This document shows positions 49,083 to 58,490 of a DNA stretch of 64,000 nucleotides, one piece after another. Numbering within the stretch: the first letter of the stretch is position 1; each line of letters opens with the position of its first letter. The DNA is from Gammaproteobacteria bacterium (GTDB taxonomy: Bacteria; Pseudomonadota; Gammaproteobacteria; Pseudomonadales; UBA5518), in NCBI GenBank assembly GCA_016705365.1, contig JADIYI010000008.1, positions 558,001-622,000 on the forward strand. Direction: 5' to 3'. The notes beneath the pieces are model-generated. The model was not told the DNA's origin. It made no database searches and worked only from the letters and a program-made list of their open reading frames with translations. A program made the translations under genes and the position numbers.

Positions 49083-51812
49083 ATGAACCAGACCGCTACG
49101 CCCCCCAGCCTGATTCTGGTCGATGGCTCCTCCTATCTGTACCGTGCATTCCATGCGTTGCCGCCGCTGGCCACGGCCAGTGGCCGTCCCACCGGTGCGG
49201 TGCGCGGCGTGATCGGCATGCTGCGCAAACTCTGCCAGCAATACCCGGACACCCCGGTGGTCGTGGTGTTCGATGCCAAGGGCAGGACTTTCCGCGACGA
49301 TATCTTCGCCGAGTACAAGGCCAACCGACCACCGATGCCGGAAGAGCTGCGCGCGCAGATCGAGCCGGTGCATGCGATCGTGCGCGCAATGGGACTGCCG
49401 CTGCTGTGCGTGCCGGGGGTCGAGGCCGACGATGTGATCGGCACCCTGGCCGCAAGAGTCAGCGCTGATGGCGGACAGGTGCTGATCTCCACCGGCGACA
49501 AGGATATCGCCCAGCTGGTGAGCGAACGTGTCACGCTGATCAACACCATGAGCGATACCCGTCTCGACGAGACGGGGGTGCGCGAGAAGTTCGGCATCGC
49601 GCCGGGGCAGATGGTCGACCTGCTGGCGCTGATGGGCGACAAGGTCGACAACATTCCCGGGGTGCCGGGCGTGGGGGAAAAAACCGCGCTGGCATTGCTG
49701 CAGGGTCTTGGCAGTCTCGATGCGATCTACGCCGACCTCGATGCGGTTGCCGGCGTCGCGGTGCGTGGTGCGGGACGTCTCGGCGCGAAGCTCGCGGCGC
49801 AACGCGAGCAGGCCATGCTGTCACGCGAGCTGGCCACGATCCGCACCGATGTGCCGCTCGGTACCGAGGCCGATGCGTTGCACAATCGCGAACCCGATCG
49901 CGAGGCGCTGGGCAAATGGTACCGTGATCTCGAGTTCAACAGCTGGCTCGCGGAGCTGGCGGCCGGCGCGGAGAGCGCTGCCACTTCGGCGGCGCCGGCG
50001 CCCGCGGCGAATTACGAAACCGTGCTCGATCGCAAGGCGCTGGATCGCTGGGTCGCAACCCTGGCCTCGGTACCGCTGTTTGCGGTGGATACCGAGACCA
50101 CGGCGCTGGACTACATGCGCGCGCGGGTGGTGGGCGTGTCGCTTGCGGTCGAGCCCGGGCACGCTGCCTATATCCCCTTCGGCCACGACTATCTGGGGGC
50201 ACCCGAGCAGCTGACGGAGCGTGAGGTGCTCGAGGCCCTGCGTCCGCTGCTCGAGGCCGAGACGCCGCGGAAGGTCGGGCAGAACCTGAAGTACGATCGC
50301 AGTGTACTGCTCAACCATGGCATCGAGCTCGCGGGCATCGCCTACGATACGATGCTCGAATCCTATGTGCTGGACTCGGTGGGATCGCGCCATGACATGG
50401 ACTCGCTGGCGCTCAAGCACCTCGATTACCGCACGACCTCATTCGAGGAGGTGGCGGGCAAGGGCGCCAAACAGATCAGTTTCAACCAGGTGAACCTGGA
50501 CCAGGCGACACCCTATGCCGCCGAAGATGCCGACATCACCCTGCGCCTGCACCAGGCGTTGTGGCCGCAACTCGAATCCGCGCCCGCCCTGTGCCGCGTG
50601 TTCACCGAGATAGAAATGCCGCTGGTGCCGGTGCTGTCGCGTCTCGAGCGCCACGGGGCGCTGGTCGATGGCGCGCTGCTGGCGGTACAGAGTCGCGAGC
50701 TTGGAGAACGGCTGCTGGAGATCGAGGCACGCGCTTTCGAGGTCGCGGGGCAGCGCTTCAATCTCGGTTCGCCCAAACAGCTGCAGGACATCCTGTTCGA
50801 CAAGCTCGGGCTGCCGCAGATCGGCAAGACACCTACCGGCCAGCCGTCCACCGCGGAGCCGGTGTTGCAGGAGCTGGCGGAAAATTACGAACTGCCGCGG
50901 GTGATTCTCGAGTACCGCGGGCTCAGCAAGCTGAAGTCGACCTACACCGACCGCCTGCCCGAACAGATCAACCCCGCGACCCACCGGGTACACACCTCGT
51001 ACCAGCAGGCAGTCACCGCGACCGGCAGGCTGTCCTCGACCGATCCCAATCTGCAGAACATTCCGGTGCGCACCGCCGAGGGGCGGCGCATCCGGCAGGC
51101 TTTCATCGCGCCCCCGGGGTGGCGCCTCCTGGCGGCCGACTATTCGCAGATCGAATTGCGCATCATGGCGCACCTGTCGGGCGATCGCGGTTTGATCGAG
51201 GCGTTTCGCAACGGGCTCGATGTGCACCGCGCTACCGCGGCAGAGGTGTTCGGGATGGACATCGCGGCGGTCACGGACGATCAGCGCCGTAGCGCCAAGG
51301 CGATCAACTTTGGTTTGATCTACGGCATGTCCGCGTTCGGGCTGGCGCGGCAGCTCGGGGTTGGCCGCCAGGAGGCGCAAGCCTGGATGGACCGCTATTT
51401 TGCCCGCTATCCGGGCGTGCAGTGTTATATGGACGAGATCCGTCGCAAGGCCGCCGACGAGGGATTCGTCGAGACCCTGTTCGGCCGCAGGCTCTATCTG
51501 CCCGATATCCGTTCGCGCAATCCCAACAGCCGCCAGGCAGCGGAGCGCACCGCGATCAATGCGCCGATGCAGGGCAGCGCAGCCGATATCATCAAGCGCG
51601 CGATGATCGGGGTGGACCAGTGGCTGCGGGGCGATGAGGTGCCGGCGTGCATGGTCATGCAGGTGCATGACGAGCTCGTGTTCGAGGTGCGCGAGGATGT
51701 GGTAGCCGAGGTCACGGCGCGGGTGCGTGCGCTGATGTCAGGGGCTGCCGGTCTCGAGGTCGAACTGGTGGTCGATGTCGGGACCGGGTGCAACTGGGAC
51801 GAGGCTCACTGA
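49083..51812 (+). CDS. polA: DNA polymerase I
   Basis: Repair and Okazaki-fragment polymerase, 909 residues. The 5'-3' exonuclease domain opens with LVDGSSYLYRAFHALPPL. The 3'-5' exonuclease keeps its acidic residues: VDTETTALD (near residue 336), NLKYDRS (near 400) and AEDADIT (near 480), so proofreading is intact. The polymerase has motif A ADYSQIELRIMAHLS (near 686), O-helix RRSAKAINFGLIYGMSAFGL and motif C MQVHDELVFEV (near 858). Start at MNQTAT. The end overlaps the opposite-strand engB by seven bases. Confidence 0.97.
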   Translation: MNQTATPPSLILVDGSSYLYRAFHALPPLATASGRPTGAVRGVIGMLRKLCQQYPDTPVVVVFDAKGRTFRDDIFAEYKANRPPMPEELRAQIEPVHAIVRAMGLPLLCVPGVEADDVIGTLAARVSADGGQVLISTGDKDIAQLVSERVTLINTMSDTRLDETGVREKFGIAPGQMVDLLALMGDKVDNIPGVPGVGEKTALALLQGLGSLDAIYADLDAVAGVAVRGAGRLGAKLAAQREQAMLSRELATIRTDVPLGTEADALHNREPDREALGKWYRDLEFNSWLAELAAGAESAATSAAPAPAANYETVLDRKALDRWVATLASVPLFAVDTETTALDYMRARVVGVSLAVEPGHAAYIPFGHDYLGAPEQLTEREVLEALRPLLEAETPRKVGQNLKYDRSVLLNHGIELAGIAYDTMLESYVLDSVGSRHDMDSLALKHLDYRTTSFEEVAGKGAKQISFNQVNLDQATPYAAEDADITLRLHQALWPQLESAPALCRVFTEIEMPLVPVLSRLERHGALVDGALLAVQSRELGERLLEIEARAFEVAGQRFNLGSPKQLQDILFDKLGLPQIGKTPTGQPSTAEPVLQELAENYELPRVILEYRGLSKLKSTYTDRLPEQINPATHRVHTSYQQAVTATGRLSSTDPNLQNIPVRTAEGRRIRQAFIAPPGWRLLAADYSQIELRIMAHLSGDRGLIEAFRNGLDVHRATAAEVFGMDIAAVTDDQRRSAKAINFGLIYGMSAFGLARQLGVGRQEAQAWMDRYFARYPGVQCYMDEIRRKAADEGFVETLFGRRLYLPDIRSRNPNSRQAAERTAINAPMQGSAADIIKRAMIGVDQWLRGDEVPACMVMQVHDELVFEVREDVVAEVTARVRALMSGAAGLEVELVVDVGTGCNWDEAH

Positions 51813-52432
51813 GCGCCGTCGCAGGGCGGCGTGTACCATTTGTCGAGCACGGCGCGCGCCTCATCGACCCCGGCGCCGCTCAGTGCCGAGAATAGCTGTA
51901 CCGTTGCACCCGGGAACCAGCCGAGGTTCCGGCGCACGCCGAGCAGCGTTGCCTTGGCTGGGCCGCGTGCGAGCTTGTCGGACTTGGTGAGCAGCACGTG
52001 CAGCGCGATGTTGCTGCGCGCCACCCATTCGATCAGCGTGATGTCCTGCTCCTTCAGCGGGTGACGCGCGTCCATCAGCAACACGATGCCCGCCAGCGAA
52101 CGTCTTGCGCCAAGATAGGATTCGACCAGCTTGCCCCACTGCTTGCGCATCTCGATCGGCACCTTGGCAAAGCCGTAACCGGGCAGATCGACCAGGCGCA
52201 GGCTCTCCGCGAGACTGAAAAAGTTGATCTGCTGCGTGCGCCCCGGCGTCTTGCTCGCCCGCGCCAGCTTGCGATGATCGCAGATCGCATTGATCGCGCT
52301 CGATTTGCCCGCGTTCGAGCGCCCCGCAAATGCCACCTCGATGCCCTGGTCGGGCGGGCACTGGGACACCCGCGCGGCACTCAGAATGAAGCTGGCGCCA
52401 CGATAATCCGGCGGCGCAAAACGATGGGACAA
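51806..52432 (-). CDS. engB: Ribosome biogenesis GTPase EngB/YsxC
   Basis: Essential GTPase for large-subunit assembly, 208 residues. G1 GRSNAGKSS, G2 region PGRTQQINFF, G3 DLPGYGFA and G4 TKSD are seen. The only start giving the normal N-terminus MSHRFAPPDYRGASF is TTG at 52432, supported by a perfect GGAGGA eight bases upstream. Convergent with polA; divergent from the cytochrome genes. Confidence 0.95.
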   Translation of the reverse strand: MSHRFAPPDYRGASFILSAARVSQCPPDQGIEVAFAGRSNAGKSSAINAICDHRKLARASKTPGRTQQINFFSLAESLRLVDLPGYGFAKVPIEMRKQWGKLVESYLGARRSLAGIVLLMDARHPLKEQDITLIEWVARSNIALHVLLTKSDKLARGPAKATLLGVRRNLGWFPGATVQLFSALSGAGVDEARAVLDKWYTPPCDGAQ

Positions 52433-52448
52433 AGGCCAATTCCTCCAA

Positions 52449-52477
52449 TTTCCGTTAGCGGGCCGCTTTGTTATACT
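52449..52477 (+). promoter_or_regulatory. Promoter candidate for the cytochrome c5/c4 genes
   Basis: TATACT (52472-52477), in GTTATACT, is a good -10 element; 17 bases upstream stands TTTCCG (52449-52454), a weak -35. The same GTTATACT string also precedes coxB and the DUF1538 gene, which supports a promoter role. Confidence 0.4.
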
Positions 52478-52575
52478 GCGCGCGCCTGATTCGGTAAGCA
52501 GTCTAGCATGTGGTCTGGAGCGGCCCTGCGGAGGCCATCGAATCGGTTTCCACCCGCTATCCTATGGAGTACTTC

Positions 52576-52872
52576 ATGAAGAATTTCGCACTTGGCACCC
52601 TGCTGCTGGCATCCTCGATGGCCTACGCCGACCGCAGCGCCGACGAGATTTATCCGAACACCTGCGGCGTCTGTCATGGCGCTGGTGTCGCCGGCGCTCC
52701 GACAGCCCATGATGCCACCCTGTGGCAGCCGCGCTTTGACGCCAAGGGCATGGATGGCCTTATGGAAAGTGTGCACAACGGTCTGAACGCGATGCCGGCC
52801 AAGGGCATGTGCATGGATTGCACCGATACCGAGTACAAGGCGCTGATCGAATTCATGATGAAGGCGTCCTGA
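52576..52872 (+). CDS. Cytochrome c5-type monoheme protein
   Basis: Small periplasmic electron carrier of 98 residues with a signal peptide ending near AYA18. Heme attachment CGVCH at 30-34, axial M73 in LNAMPAKG and the extra pair C79/C82 (MCMDC), a disulfide characteristic of cytochrome c5. GGAG lies six bases before the ATG at 52576. Followed after about 40 bases by cytochrome c4, and both may feed the oxidase encoded at 38-43 kb. Confidence 0.92.
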   Translation: MKNFALGTLLLASSMAYADRSADEIYPNTCGVCHGAGVAGAPTAHDATLWQPRFDAKGMDGLMESVHNGLNAMPAKGMCMDCTDTEYKALIEFMMKAS

Positions 52873-52915
52873 GTATTTCGCCCGTTTTCCCGCTGATTGC
52901 AAAGGATTGATTACC

Positions 52916-53521
52916 GTGATCAAGACCATGGTTTGGGTGATGGCTGCAACCCTGTTTGCGGCCAATGCGCTGGCGGCCGGCAATGCCGACGCCGGCAAGA
53001 GCAAGACGGTTGCCTGCGGCGCCTGTCACGGCGCTGACGGCAACAGCCTCGCTCCTGCGTTTCCCAAGCTGGCGGGGCAGCATCCGGGTTACCTGCTGAA
53101 ACAGCTGAAGGACATCAAGGGCGGCGCACGCAGCGTACCCGCGATGACCGGGCAGCTGGATGCGCTGAACGACCAGGACCTCGCCGACATCGCTGCCTAC
53201 TATGGTGCGCAAAAGGCAACGCCGGGCATGGCCAAGGAGGAGCGGGTGGAACTCGGAGAGAGTGTTTATCGTGCCGGTGTCCGCGACAAGGGGGTGGCTG
53301 CCTGCACCGCTTGTCATTCGCCGATTGGCGCGGGCAATGCGGCGGCACGCTTCCCGTCCTTGAGTGGGCAGCATGCCGACTACATTGCGGCGTCGCTGCG
53401 CGCCTTCCGCAATGACGAGCGCACCAATGATGGTGATACCCGCATCATGCGCGATGTCGCGAGCCGCCTGAGTGACAAGGAAGTCGATGCCGTTGCGAGC
53501 TACGCCTCGGGATTGCATTGA
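52916..53521 (+). CDS. Diheme cytochrome c4
   Basis: Periplasmic or membrane-attached diheme electron carrier of 201 residues with a signal peptide ending near ALA20. Two similar domains each bind one heme: CGACH (34-38) with M77 in VPAMTGQL, and CTACH (130-134) with a methionine in RIMRDVASRL. GTG at 52916 is preferred: AAAGGA lies nine bases upstream, whereas the TTG at 52907 would touch it. Typical partner of the c5 gene before it and dsbA after it. Confidence 0.94.
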   Translation: MIKTMVWVMAATLFAANALAAGNADAGKSKTVACGACHGADGNSLAPAFPKLAGQHPGYLLKQLKDIKGGARSVPAMTGQLDALNDQDLADIAAYYGAQKATPGMAKEERVELGESVYRAGVRDKGVAACTACHSPIGAGNAAARFPSLSGQHADYIAASLRAFRNDERTNDGDTRIMRDVASRLSDKEVDAVASYASGLH

Positions 53522-53627
53522 TCCCAGGGCTGGCTTCGGGTGGTAATTTGCCACTCGGCGCACCCGCATCGGAAACCCGGTCCAATCACGGTTGTCGAAA
53601 GCCCGGACTGTTCGAGGAGCCAGGGGT

Positions 53628-54275
53628 ATGAAGCGATTTCTTGCAATGGGTCTGCTGTTGCTGTTGCCGTTGGCGACGCTGGCTGCCGATACTGCGCCGG
53701 CGTTCGTGGAAGGCAAGCAGTACGAGCGTATTCCCGAGCCGGTGCGCACCGCCGACCCGGCACGCATCGAGGTCGTGGAGGTGTTCTGGTACGGATGCAT
53801 CCATTGCTTCCATCTCGATCCGCTGATCAAGGATTGGCAGAAGACACTGCCTGCGGATGTCGACTTCCATCGCTCGCCGGCGATCTGGAACAAGCCGATG
53901 GCGATTCACGCCCAGGCGTTCTATGCAGCCCAGGCGCTCGGTGTGCTCGACAAGGTGCACGATCGGCTGTTTGCCGCACTGAACGTGGACCGCAGGAAGC
54001 TCGATACCGAAGATGAACTTGCCGCGTTCTTCGCCGAGCAGGGAGTCAAGGAACAGGATTTTCGCAAGGCATTCAGTTCGTTCGGTGTCGAGAACAGCGT
54101 CAAGCAGGCAGATGCACGGGCACGCAGTTACCGGATCACCGGAACGCCGGAACTGGTCGTGAACGGCAAGTACCGGATTTCAGCCAAGACCGCCGGCAGT
54201 CCCGAAGCGATGCTGAAAGTCGTTGATTTCCTGGTTGCGCAGGAGCGGGCGGCACGTCCCAAGTCCAGCCCCTGA
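53628..54275 (+). CDS. dsbA: Thiol:disulfide interchange protein DsbA
   Basis: Periplasmic disulfide-forming oxidoreductase, 215 residues with a signal peptide ending near LAA20. The active site is C57-I-H-C60 (FWYGCIHCFHL) rather than the usual C-P-H-C, and the cis-proline lies in TGTPELVV. The Pro-to-Ile change next to the reactive cysteine may shift the redox potential. Start at MKRFLAMG with AGGGG close before it. Position after cytochrome c4 is conserved in Pseudomonas. Confidence 0.95.
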   Translation: MKRFLAMGLLLLLPLATLAADTAPAFVEGKQYERIPEPVRTADPARIEVVEVFWYGCIHCFHLDPLIKDWQKTLPADVDFHRSPAIWNKPMAIHAQAFYAAQALGVLDKVHDRLFAALNVDRRKLDTEDELAAFFAEQGVKEQDFRKAFSSFGVENSVKQADARARSYRITGTPELVVNGKYRISAKTAGSPEAMLKVVDFLVAQERAARPKSSP

Positions 54276-54286
54276 GCCGGCGGCTT

Positions 54287-55042
54287 TCACGTCAGAGCGA
54301 GCAGGCCGCGCCAGGCGAGATGTAGCGCGAGCAGGCTCAGCATCCATCTCAGAGCCTGCCTGAACACGCGTTCGGGCAGATGGCCCAGCAAGCGGAGCCC
54401 GACCCAGGTTCCGCCGATACCGCTCGCGATCATCAGCAATGCGAGCAGCAGCCAGCCACGCCATTCAAAACCCGTGGCACCGAATACCGCCAGCTTGAGC
54501 AGGTTGAGCCCGGTCATGCACGCCGCCGCGCTGGCCACGAACTGGTGACGGTTCAGGCCGAGCCGCTGGATGTAAGCGCCCACCAGCGGTCCGGTAGCTC
54601 CGACAAAAAGGCCGAGAAAGCTCGAGAAGGCGCCGAATAGGGCCATGCCCGTGGTCGAAGTGTTGCCGATGCGCGGCGTTGGCGACCACACCATGTACAG
54701 CACGAAGACCGCGATACTGAGTTGTAGCCAGTCCATCGGCAAGCGGAACAGCAGCAGCGAACCGAGCAGCGCACCAACGATCCCGCCCGCCAGCAGCACC
54801 GCGGTCACGCGGCACACTACATGCTCGCGTGCCAGCAGTGCGCGTCCGCCATTGGAGCCGAGCTGCACGATGCCGTGCACCGGGATCACGGCTGCCGCGG
54901 GCATTGTGGTCGCCATCACGGACAGCATCAGCAAGCCGCCCCCGGCGCCAAGCGCGGCGGTCAGGATCGAACTGACGAAGCTCAGCACCACCAGCACGAC
55001 AATACCGAGGTGGTCGAGCGCGGGGGTAATCGGGAGGTCCAT
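54287..55042 (-). CDS. TSUP (TauE/SafE) family membrane permease
   Basis: A 251-residue inner-membrane protein with about eight hydrophobic segments. The two TSUP signature halves are SILTAALGAGGGLLMLSVM near the N-terminus and FSSFLGLFVGATGPLVGAYI in the middle. Members export or import sulfite, sulfonates or other organic anions; the substrate here cannot be told. Convergent with dsbA, 11 bases apart. Confidence 0.9.
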   Translation of the reverse strand: MDLPITPALDHLGIVVLVVLSFVSSILTAALGAGGGLLMLSVMATTMPAAAVIPVHGIVQLGSNGGRALLAREHVVCRVTAVLLAGGIVGALLGSLLLFRLPMDWLQLSIAVFVLYMVWSPTPRIGNTSTTGMALFGAFSSFLGLFVGATGPLVGAYIQRLGLNRHQFVASAAACMTGLNLLKLAVFGATGFEWRGWLLLALLMIASGIGGTWVGLRLLGHLPERVFRQALRWMLSLLALHLAWRGLLALT

Positions 55043-55184
55043 GACGCAGCAATCCCTCGAGCTTATTCGATAAAATGCAGACCCGGGTCTATGCTTGAGC
55101 TACTCGAAATTGTGTCGCGGAAACCACGGCTTCCGGGCACCGGAACAGCAGGTCCGCAAATCCTGCAGTGGATTTGTCGTAGCA

Positions 55185-55382
55185 ATGCGAAAACCCAAGC
55201 TCAACGAAGAAATCGTGCGCCGTATCGAAGACGCGCTGGACGAACGCAAGAGTGACCGGCGTCGCGACCGCGAGGAGCGCGAGCCGGCGCCGGAGCGGCG
55301 CAACCGCTCCCGACGCAAACAACGCGATTCGGCAGCACCGCGCGAAGGTGTCAGCCAGCCTGCCAGCCTTCCCGGCACCTGA
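55185..55382 (+). CDS. Small highly charged hypothetical protein
   Basis: A 65-residue possible protein (MRKPKLNEEIVRRIEDALDE, then a run of Arg/Glu repeats such as RRRDREEREPAPERRNRSRRK). The N-terminal 20 residues look helical, and the rest is likely disordered and could bind nucleic acid. No recognised family. The frame extends to 55095 without a convincing start. It could also be chance in GC-rich DNA, so confidence is low. Confidence 0.4.
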   Translation: MRKPKLNEEIVRRIEDALDERKSDRRRDREEREPAPERRNRSRRKQRDSAAPREGVSQPASLPGT

Positions 55383-55406
55383 GCGCAGGCCGCGGATTCC
55401 TGATGC

Positions 55407-56789
55407 TCAGCTCGCGAGAAAGATCTTGCCGGGGTTGAGAATATTGCCCGGATCCAGAGCTCGTTTCAGGGTTTTCATCAGCGCAATCTCCTGCGGCGAG
55501 CGACTGCACCCGAGCCAGGCGCGCTTATCGAGGCCGATACCGTGTTCGGCCGAAATCGAGCCACCGATACCGGAGAGTTCGCTGTAAACGAGTTTCTCCA
55601 CCGCCTGCTTGAGCGCCGGATCATCGCTGCCGAGCGCGATCGCCAGATGCAGATTGCCGTCACCGAGGTGGCCGAAGGTGACCCAGCGCAGTTCTCCGAG
55701 CAACTCCCGCAGCGCCGCCGCGCAACGCTCGAGGTAGCTTTCCATCGCCGCGATCGGCAGGCTGATATCGAATATCGCCAGCGGCCACAGCGTCACGACG
55801 GACTCGATATTGTCCCGTATGGCCCAGAATGCCTCGCGCTCCTTGCTGTTCTGGGCCAGCACCGCGTCCGTCAGCAGCCCGTTTTCCAGGGCCCGCCCAA
55901 GGGTTGCCAGGAATTGCTCGCCTTCGGCCTCCAGGTCCGCACCGGCCGATTCGATCAGCACATAGAAAGGATATTCGTCGGGCAGCGGAGGCTCGCCGAG
56001 GTGAGGGCCTTTGCAGGCAATGCGGTAATAGCTGTTCCACATCGCCTCGAAGGCGCTCATCCGCCCGCCCAGTTCCCGTTCGATGAAGGTCAGCAGCTCG
56101 ATCAGTTTTTCCAGCGAATCGGTCGCTACCAGCGCCGAATTGCGCGCCGGCATCAGTGGTCGCAACCGCAGTACCGCGCGGGTGATGATCCCGAGAGTAC
56201 CTTCGCTGCCAATGAACAAATGCTTGAGGTCGTAGCCGGTATTGTTTTTCAGCACCGCGTTCATCGAGGAAACCACGGTGCCGTCGGCGAGCACGGCTTC
56301 GAGCCCGAGCACCTGCTCGCGCATCATGCCGTAACGGATTACCTGGTTGCCGCCGGCGTTGGTCGCGATGTTGCCGCCGATGGTGGCGCTGCCGCGGGCG
56401 CCGAGATCGAGCGGCATCACCAGCGACTGCGCTTCGGCCGCCTCGTGCACTGCCTGCAAGGTCGCGCCAGCCTGCACCGTCATGGTGCGGCTACGCGCAT
56501 CGAGCTGCTCGATGCGGTTCATGCGCTCCAGCGACAACGCGATCTCTCCCGGACCCGCCAGTGCTCCGCTGACCAGGCCGGTCTTGCCGCCCTCGGTTAC
56601 AACCGGCTGGCCGGCGGCGTGGCACAAGCGCAGGATCGCGGATATTTCCCCTGTCGAGCGCGGGCGCAGCACCACCAGCGCAGCGCAATGATTCACCCCC
56701 CACGCGCCGCTGCGGCTGCGGGCTTCGTCTCCGCGCAATACGCCACCGGCACCCAACAGCTCGTGCAGTTGATCGATCAGTTCTGCCAT
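55407..56789 (-). CDS. FAD-linked oxidase (GlcD/D-2-hydroxyacid dehydrogenase type)
   Basis: Flavoprotein oxidising a D-2-hydroxy acid (lactate, glycolate or 2-hydroxyglutarate type), 460 residues. The FAD-binding PCMH domain shows VTEGGKTGLVSGA, GGNIATNAGGNQVIRYG and FIGSEGTLGIIT. The C-terminal FAD-oxidase cap shows the metal-binding FGHLGDGNLHLAI and SAEHGIGLDKRAWL. It lies 13 bases downstream of the ThDP enzyme gene, so the two form an operon and may handle a 2-hydroxy or 2-oxo acid together. Confidence 0.92.
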   Translation of the reverse strand: MAELIDQLHELLGAGGVLRGDEARSRSGAWGVNHCAALVVLRPRSTGEISAILRLCHAAGQPVVTEGGKTGLVSGALAGPGEIALSLERMNRIEQLDARSRTMTVQAGATLQAVHEAAEAQSLVMPLDLGARGSATIGGNIATNAGGNQVIRYGMMREQVLGLEAVLADGTVVSSMNAVLKNNTGYDLKHLFIGSEGTLGIITRAVLRLRPLMPARNSALVATDSLEKLIELLTFIERELGGRMSAFEAMWNSYYRIACKGPHLGEPPLPDEYPFYVLIESAGADLEAEGEQFLATLGRALENGLLTDAVLAQNSKEREAFWAIRDNIESVVTLWPLAIFDISLPIAAMESYLERCAAALRELLGELRWVTFGHLGDGNLHLAIALGSDDPALKQAVEKLVYSELSGIGGSISAEHGIGLDKRAWLGCSRSPQEIALMKTLKRALDPGNILNPGKIFLAS

Positions 56790-56802
56790 GGGCCGGGACT
56801 CC

Positions 56803-58368
56803 TCAAAATCCGAGATTCATCGCGGGCATCATCACTTCTATCAGACGTGGTCCGGGTTGCGTCATCGCGTCGCCGAACTGCGCGAACAGTTCATCGGCGT
56901 TGGTGGCGCGTGTTGCCGTCACACCCATCGACTGCGCCAGCGTCACGAAATCGATATCGGGATTGCCGATATGCATCATGCCGCGCGCATTGCTGCCCAT
57001 CGCGGTTGCACCGACCCGCAGGTATTCGAGTTGCAGGATCGCGTAATCGCGATTGGCAAACAGCAGCACGGTCACATCGAGCTTTTCCCGTGCCATGGTC
57101 CACAGTGCCTGGATCGTGTACATGGCGCTGCCATCACCCTCGAGGCAAACGATCTTGGCATCGGGAGCGGCAATCGCGGCACCGACAGCCGCCGGCAGAC
57201 CCCAGCCGATAGAGCCGCCGGTTTGCATGATCCACTGGTGCGAACGGGCCGAGGTGCAGCGTGGAAATACTTCCATCGCACCGGTGATGCCCTCGTCGAC
57301 GATGATCGCGCCTTCCGGCAGCAGCGCCGAAATCACATCACCGACCGTAGCCGTCGAGAGTGCACCGCCCGGCGCTGCCGCGGGCTGGTCGGGATTGCGC
57401 GCCACGTTGCTGCCGTCGGCATGCAATGCGTCCGCGAGCCGCTCCAGCGCATCCTGGCGATCATGAAAATCCTCCGCCAGCGTGACGATTTCGCAATCGT
57501 CGTGATTGAGCCGACTGGGTACGCCAGGATAGGCGAAGAACGAGGCCGGAGCATTCACGCCGACCAGCACCATGCGGCGCACGGTCTTCAGATGGTCGAT
57601 GGCAAACTCGGCGAGGTAGGGGATCTTTTCGTAACTCGGGCGCCCGCCTCCCCACGGAACGCGACTGGCAAAGGTTTCGACCGCGAGTCGTGCGCCGCAA
57701 CTGGCCGCAATGCGGGCGGCGACCTCCAGTTCCGTATCGCTGATGTGCCCGCCGAGCAGGATCATCGCCGGCTCCCCGCAATCGAGCGCCTCGGCTGCAC
57801 GCGCAATCGCATCGGCGTGCGCCTGGCGCGGTTTTGCCGGTGTCGGGGCCGCGGCCGGCCCGGGCGCGCTGTCGCCCCAGGAAACATCCGCCGGCAGGAT
57901 CAGGGTGGCGATCTGCCCCGGTGCGCTCAAGGCGGCGGCAACGGCCTGTGCCGCATCCGCTGGCAGGTGCTCGCTGGATGAGGAGGAGTGAACCCAGTGC
58001 GACATCGGCTTTGCCACCGCCACCACGTCGGATGTGAGCGGTGTGTCGTACTGCAGATGATAGGTCGCGTGATCGCCGACGATATTCACGATCGCCGCCT
58101 TGCCCTTCTTGGCGTTGTGCAGATTGGCAAGCCCGTTGCCAAGCCCGGGGCCCAGATGCAGCAGCGTGGCCGCCGGCTTGCCTGCGATGCGTGAATAGCC
58201 GTCGGCGGCTCCGGTGACCACTCCTTCGAACAGCCCGAGCACGCAGCGCATTCCCGCAACCCGATCGAGTGCCGCCACGAAGTGCATTTCCGATGTGCCG
58301 GGATTGGCAAAGCAGACTTCGACCCCCGAATCGATCAGGGTGCGCAACAGTGCTTCGGCTCCATTCAT
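56803..58368 (-). CDS. ThDP-dependent enzyme of the acetolactate synthase large-subunit type
   Basis: A 521-residue thiamine-diphosphate enzyme with the three-domain layout of acetolactate synthase and benzoylformate decarboxylase. The cofactor-activating glutamate is in LFEGVVTGAADGYSR, and the Mg-ThDP motif is GDGSAMYTIQALW with the closing FANRDY. No regulatory small subunit is next to it, so a biosynthetic IlvB role is less likely; a catabolic 2-oxo-acid decarboxylase or 2-hydroxyacyl lyase is the alternative. GGGAG precedes the ATG. Operon with the FAD-linked oxidase. Confidence 0.88.
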   Translation of the reverse strand: MNGAEALLRTLIDSGVEVCFANPGTSEMHFVAALDRVAGMRCVLGLFEGVVTGAADGYSRIAGKPAATLLHLGPGLGNGLANLHNAKKGKAAIVNIVGDHATYHLQYDTPLTSDVVAVAKPMSHWVHSSSSSEHLPADAAQAVAAALSAPGQIATLILPADVSWGDSAPGPAAAPTPAKPRQAHADAIARAAEALDCGEPAMILLGGHISDTELEVAARIAASCGARLAVETFASRVPWGGGRPSYEKIPYLAEFAIDHLKTVRRMVLVGVNAPASFFAYPGVPSRLNHDDCEIVTLAEDFHDRQDALERLADALHADGSNVARNPDQPAAAPGGALSTATVGDVISALLPEGAIIVDEGITGAMEVFPRCTSARSHQWIMQTGGSIGWGLPAAVGAAIAAPDAKIVCLEGDGSAMYTIQALWTMAREKLDVTVLLFANRDYAILQLEYLRVGATAMGSNARGMMHIGNPDIDFVTLAQSMGVTATRATNADELFAQFGDAMTQPGPRLIEVMMPAMNLGF

Positions 58369-58490
58369 GGATTCACTCCCTGGCCGACAGGCCGATCTTT
58401 AGCTGCTGGATGGTGGCAGATGCGGCGGTTTATCATAGCAACACCCCGCGTGCAACCGGCCGCTCCGGGCCTGCGTCCGTCGTTACCACC

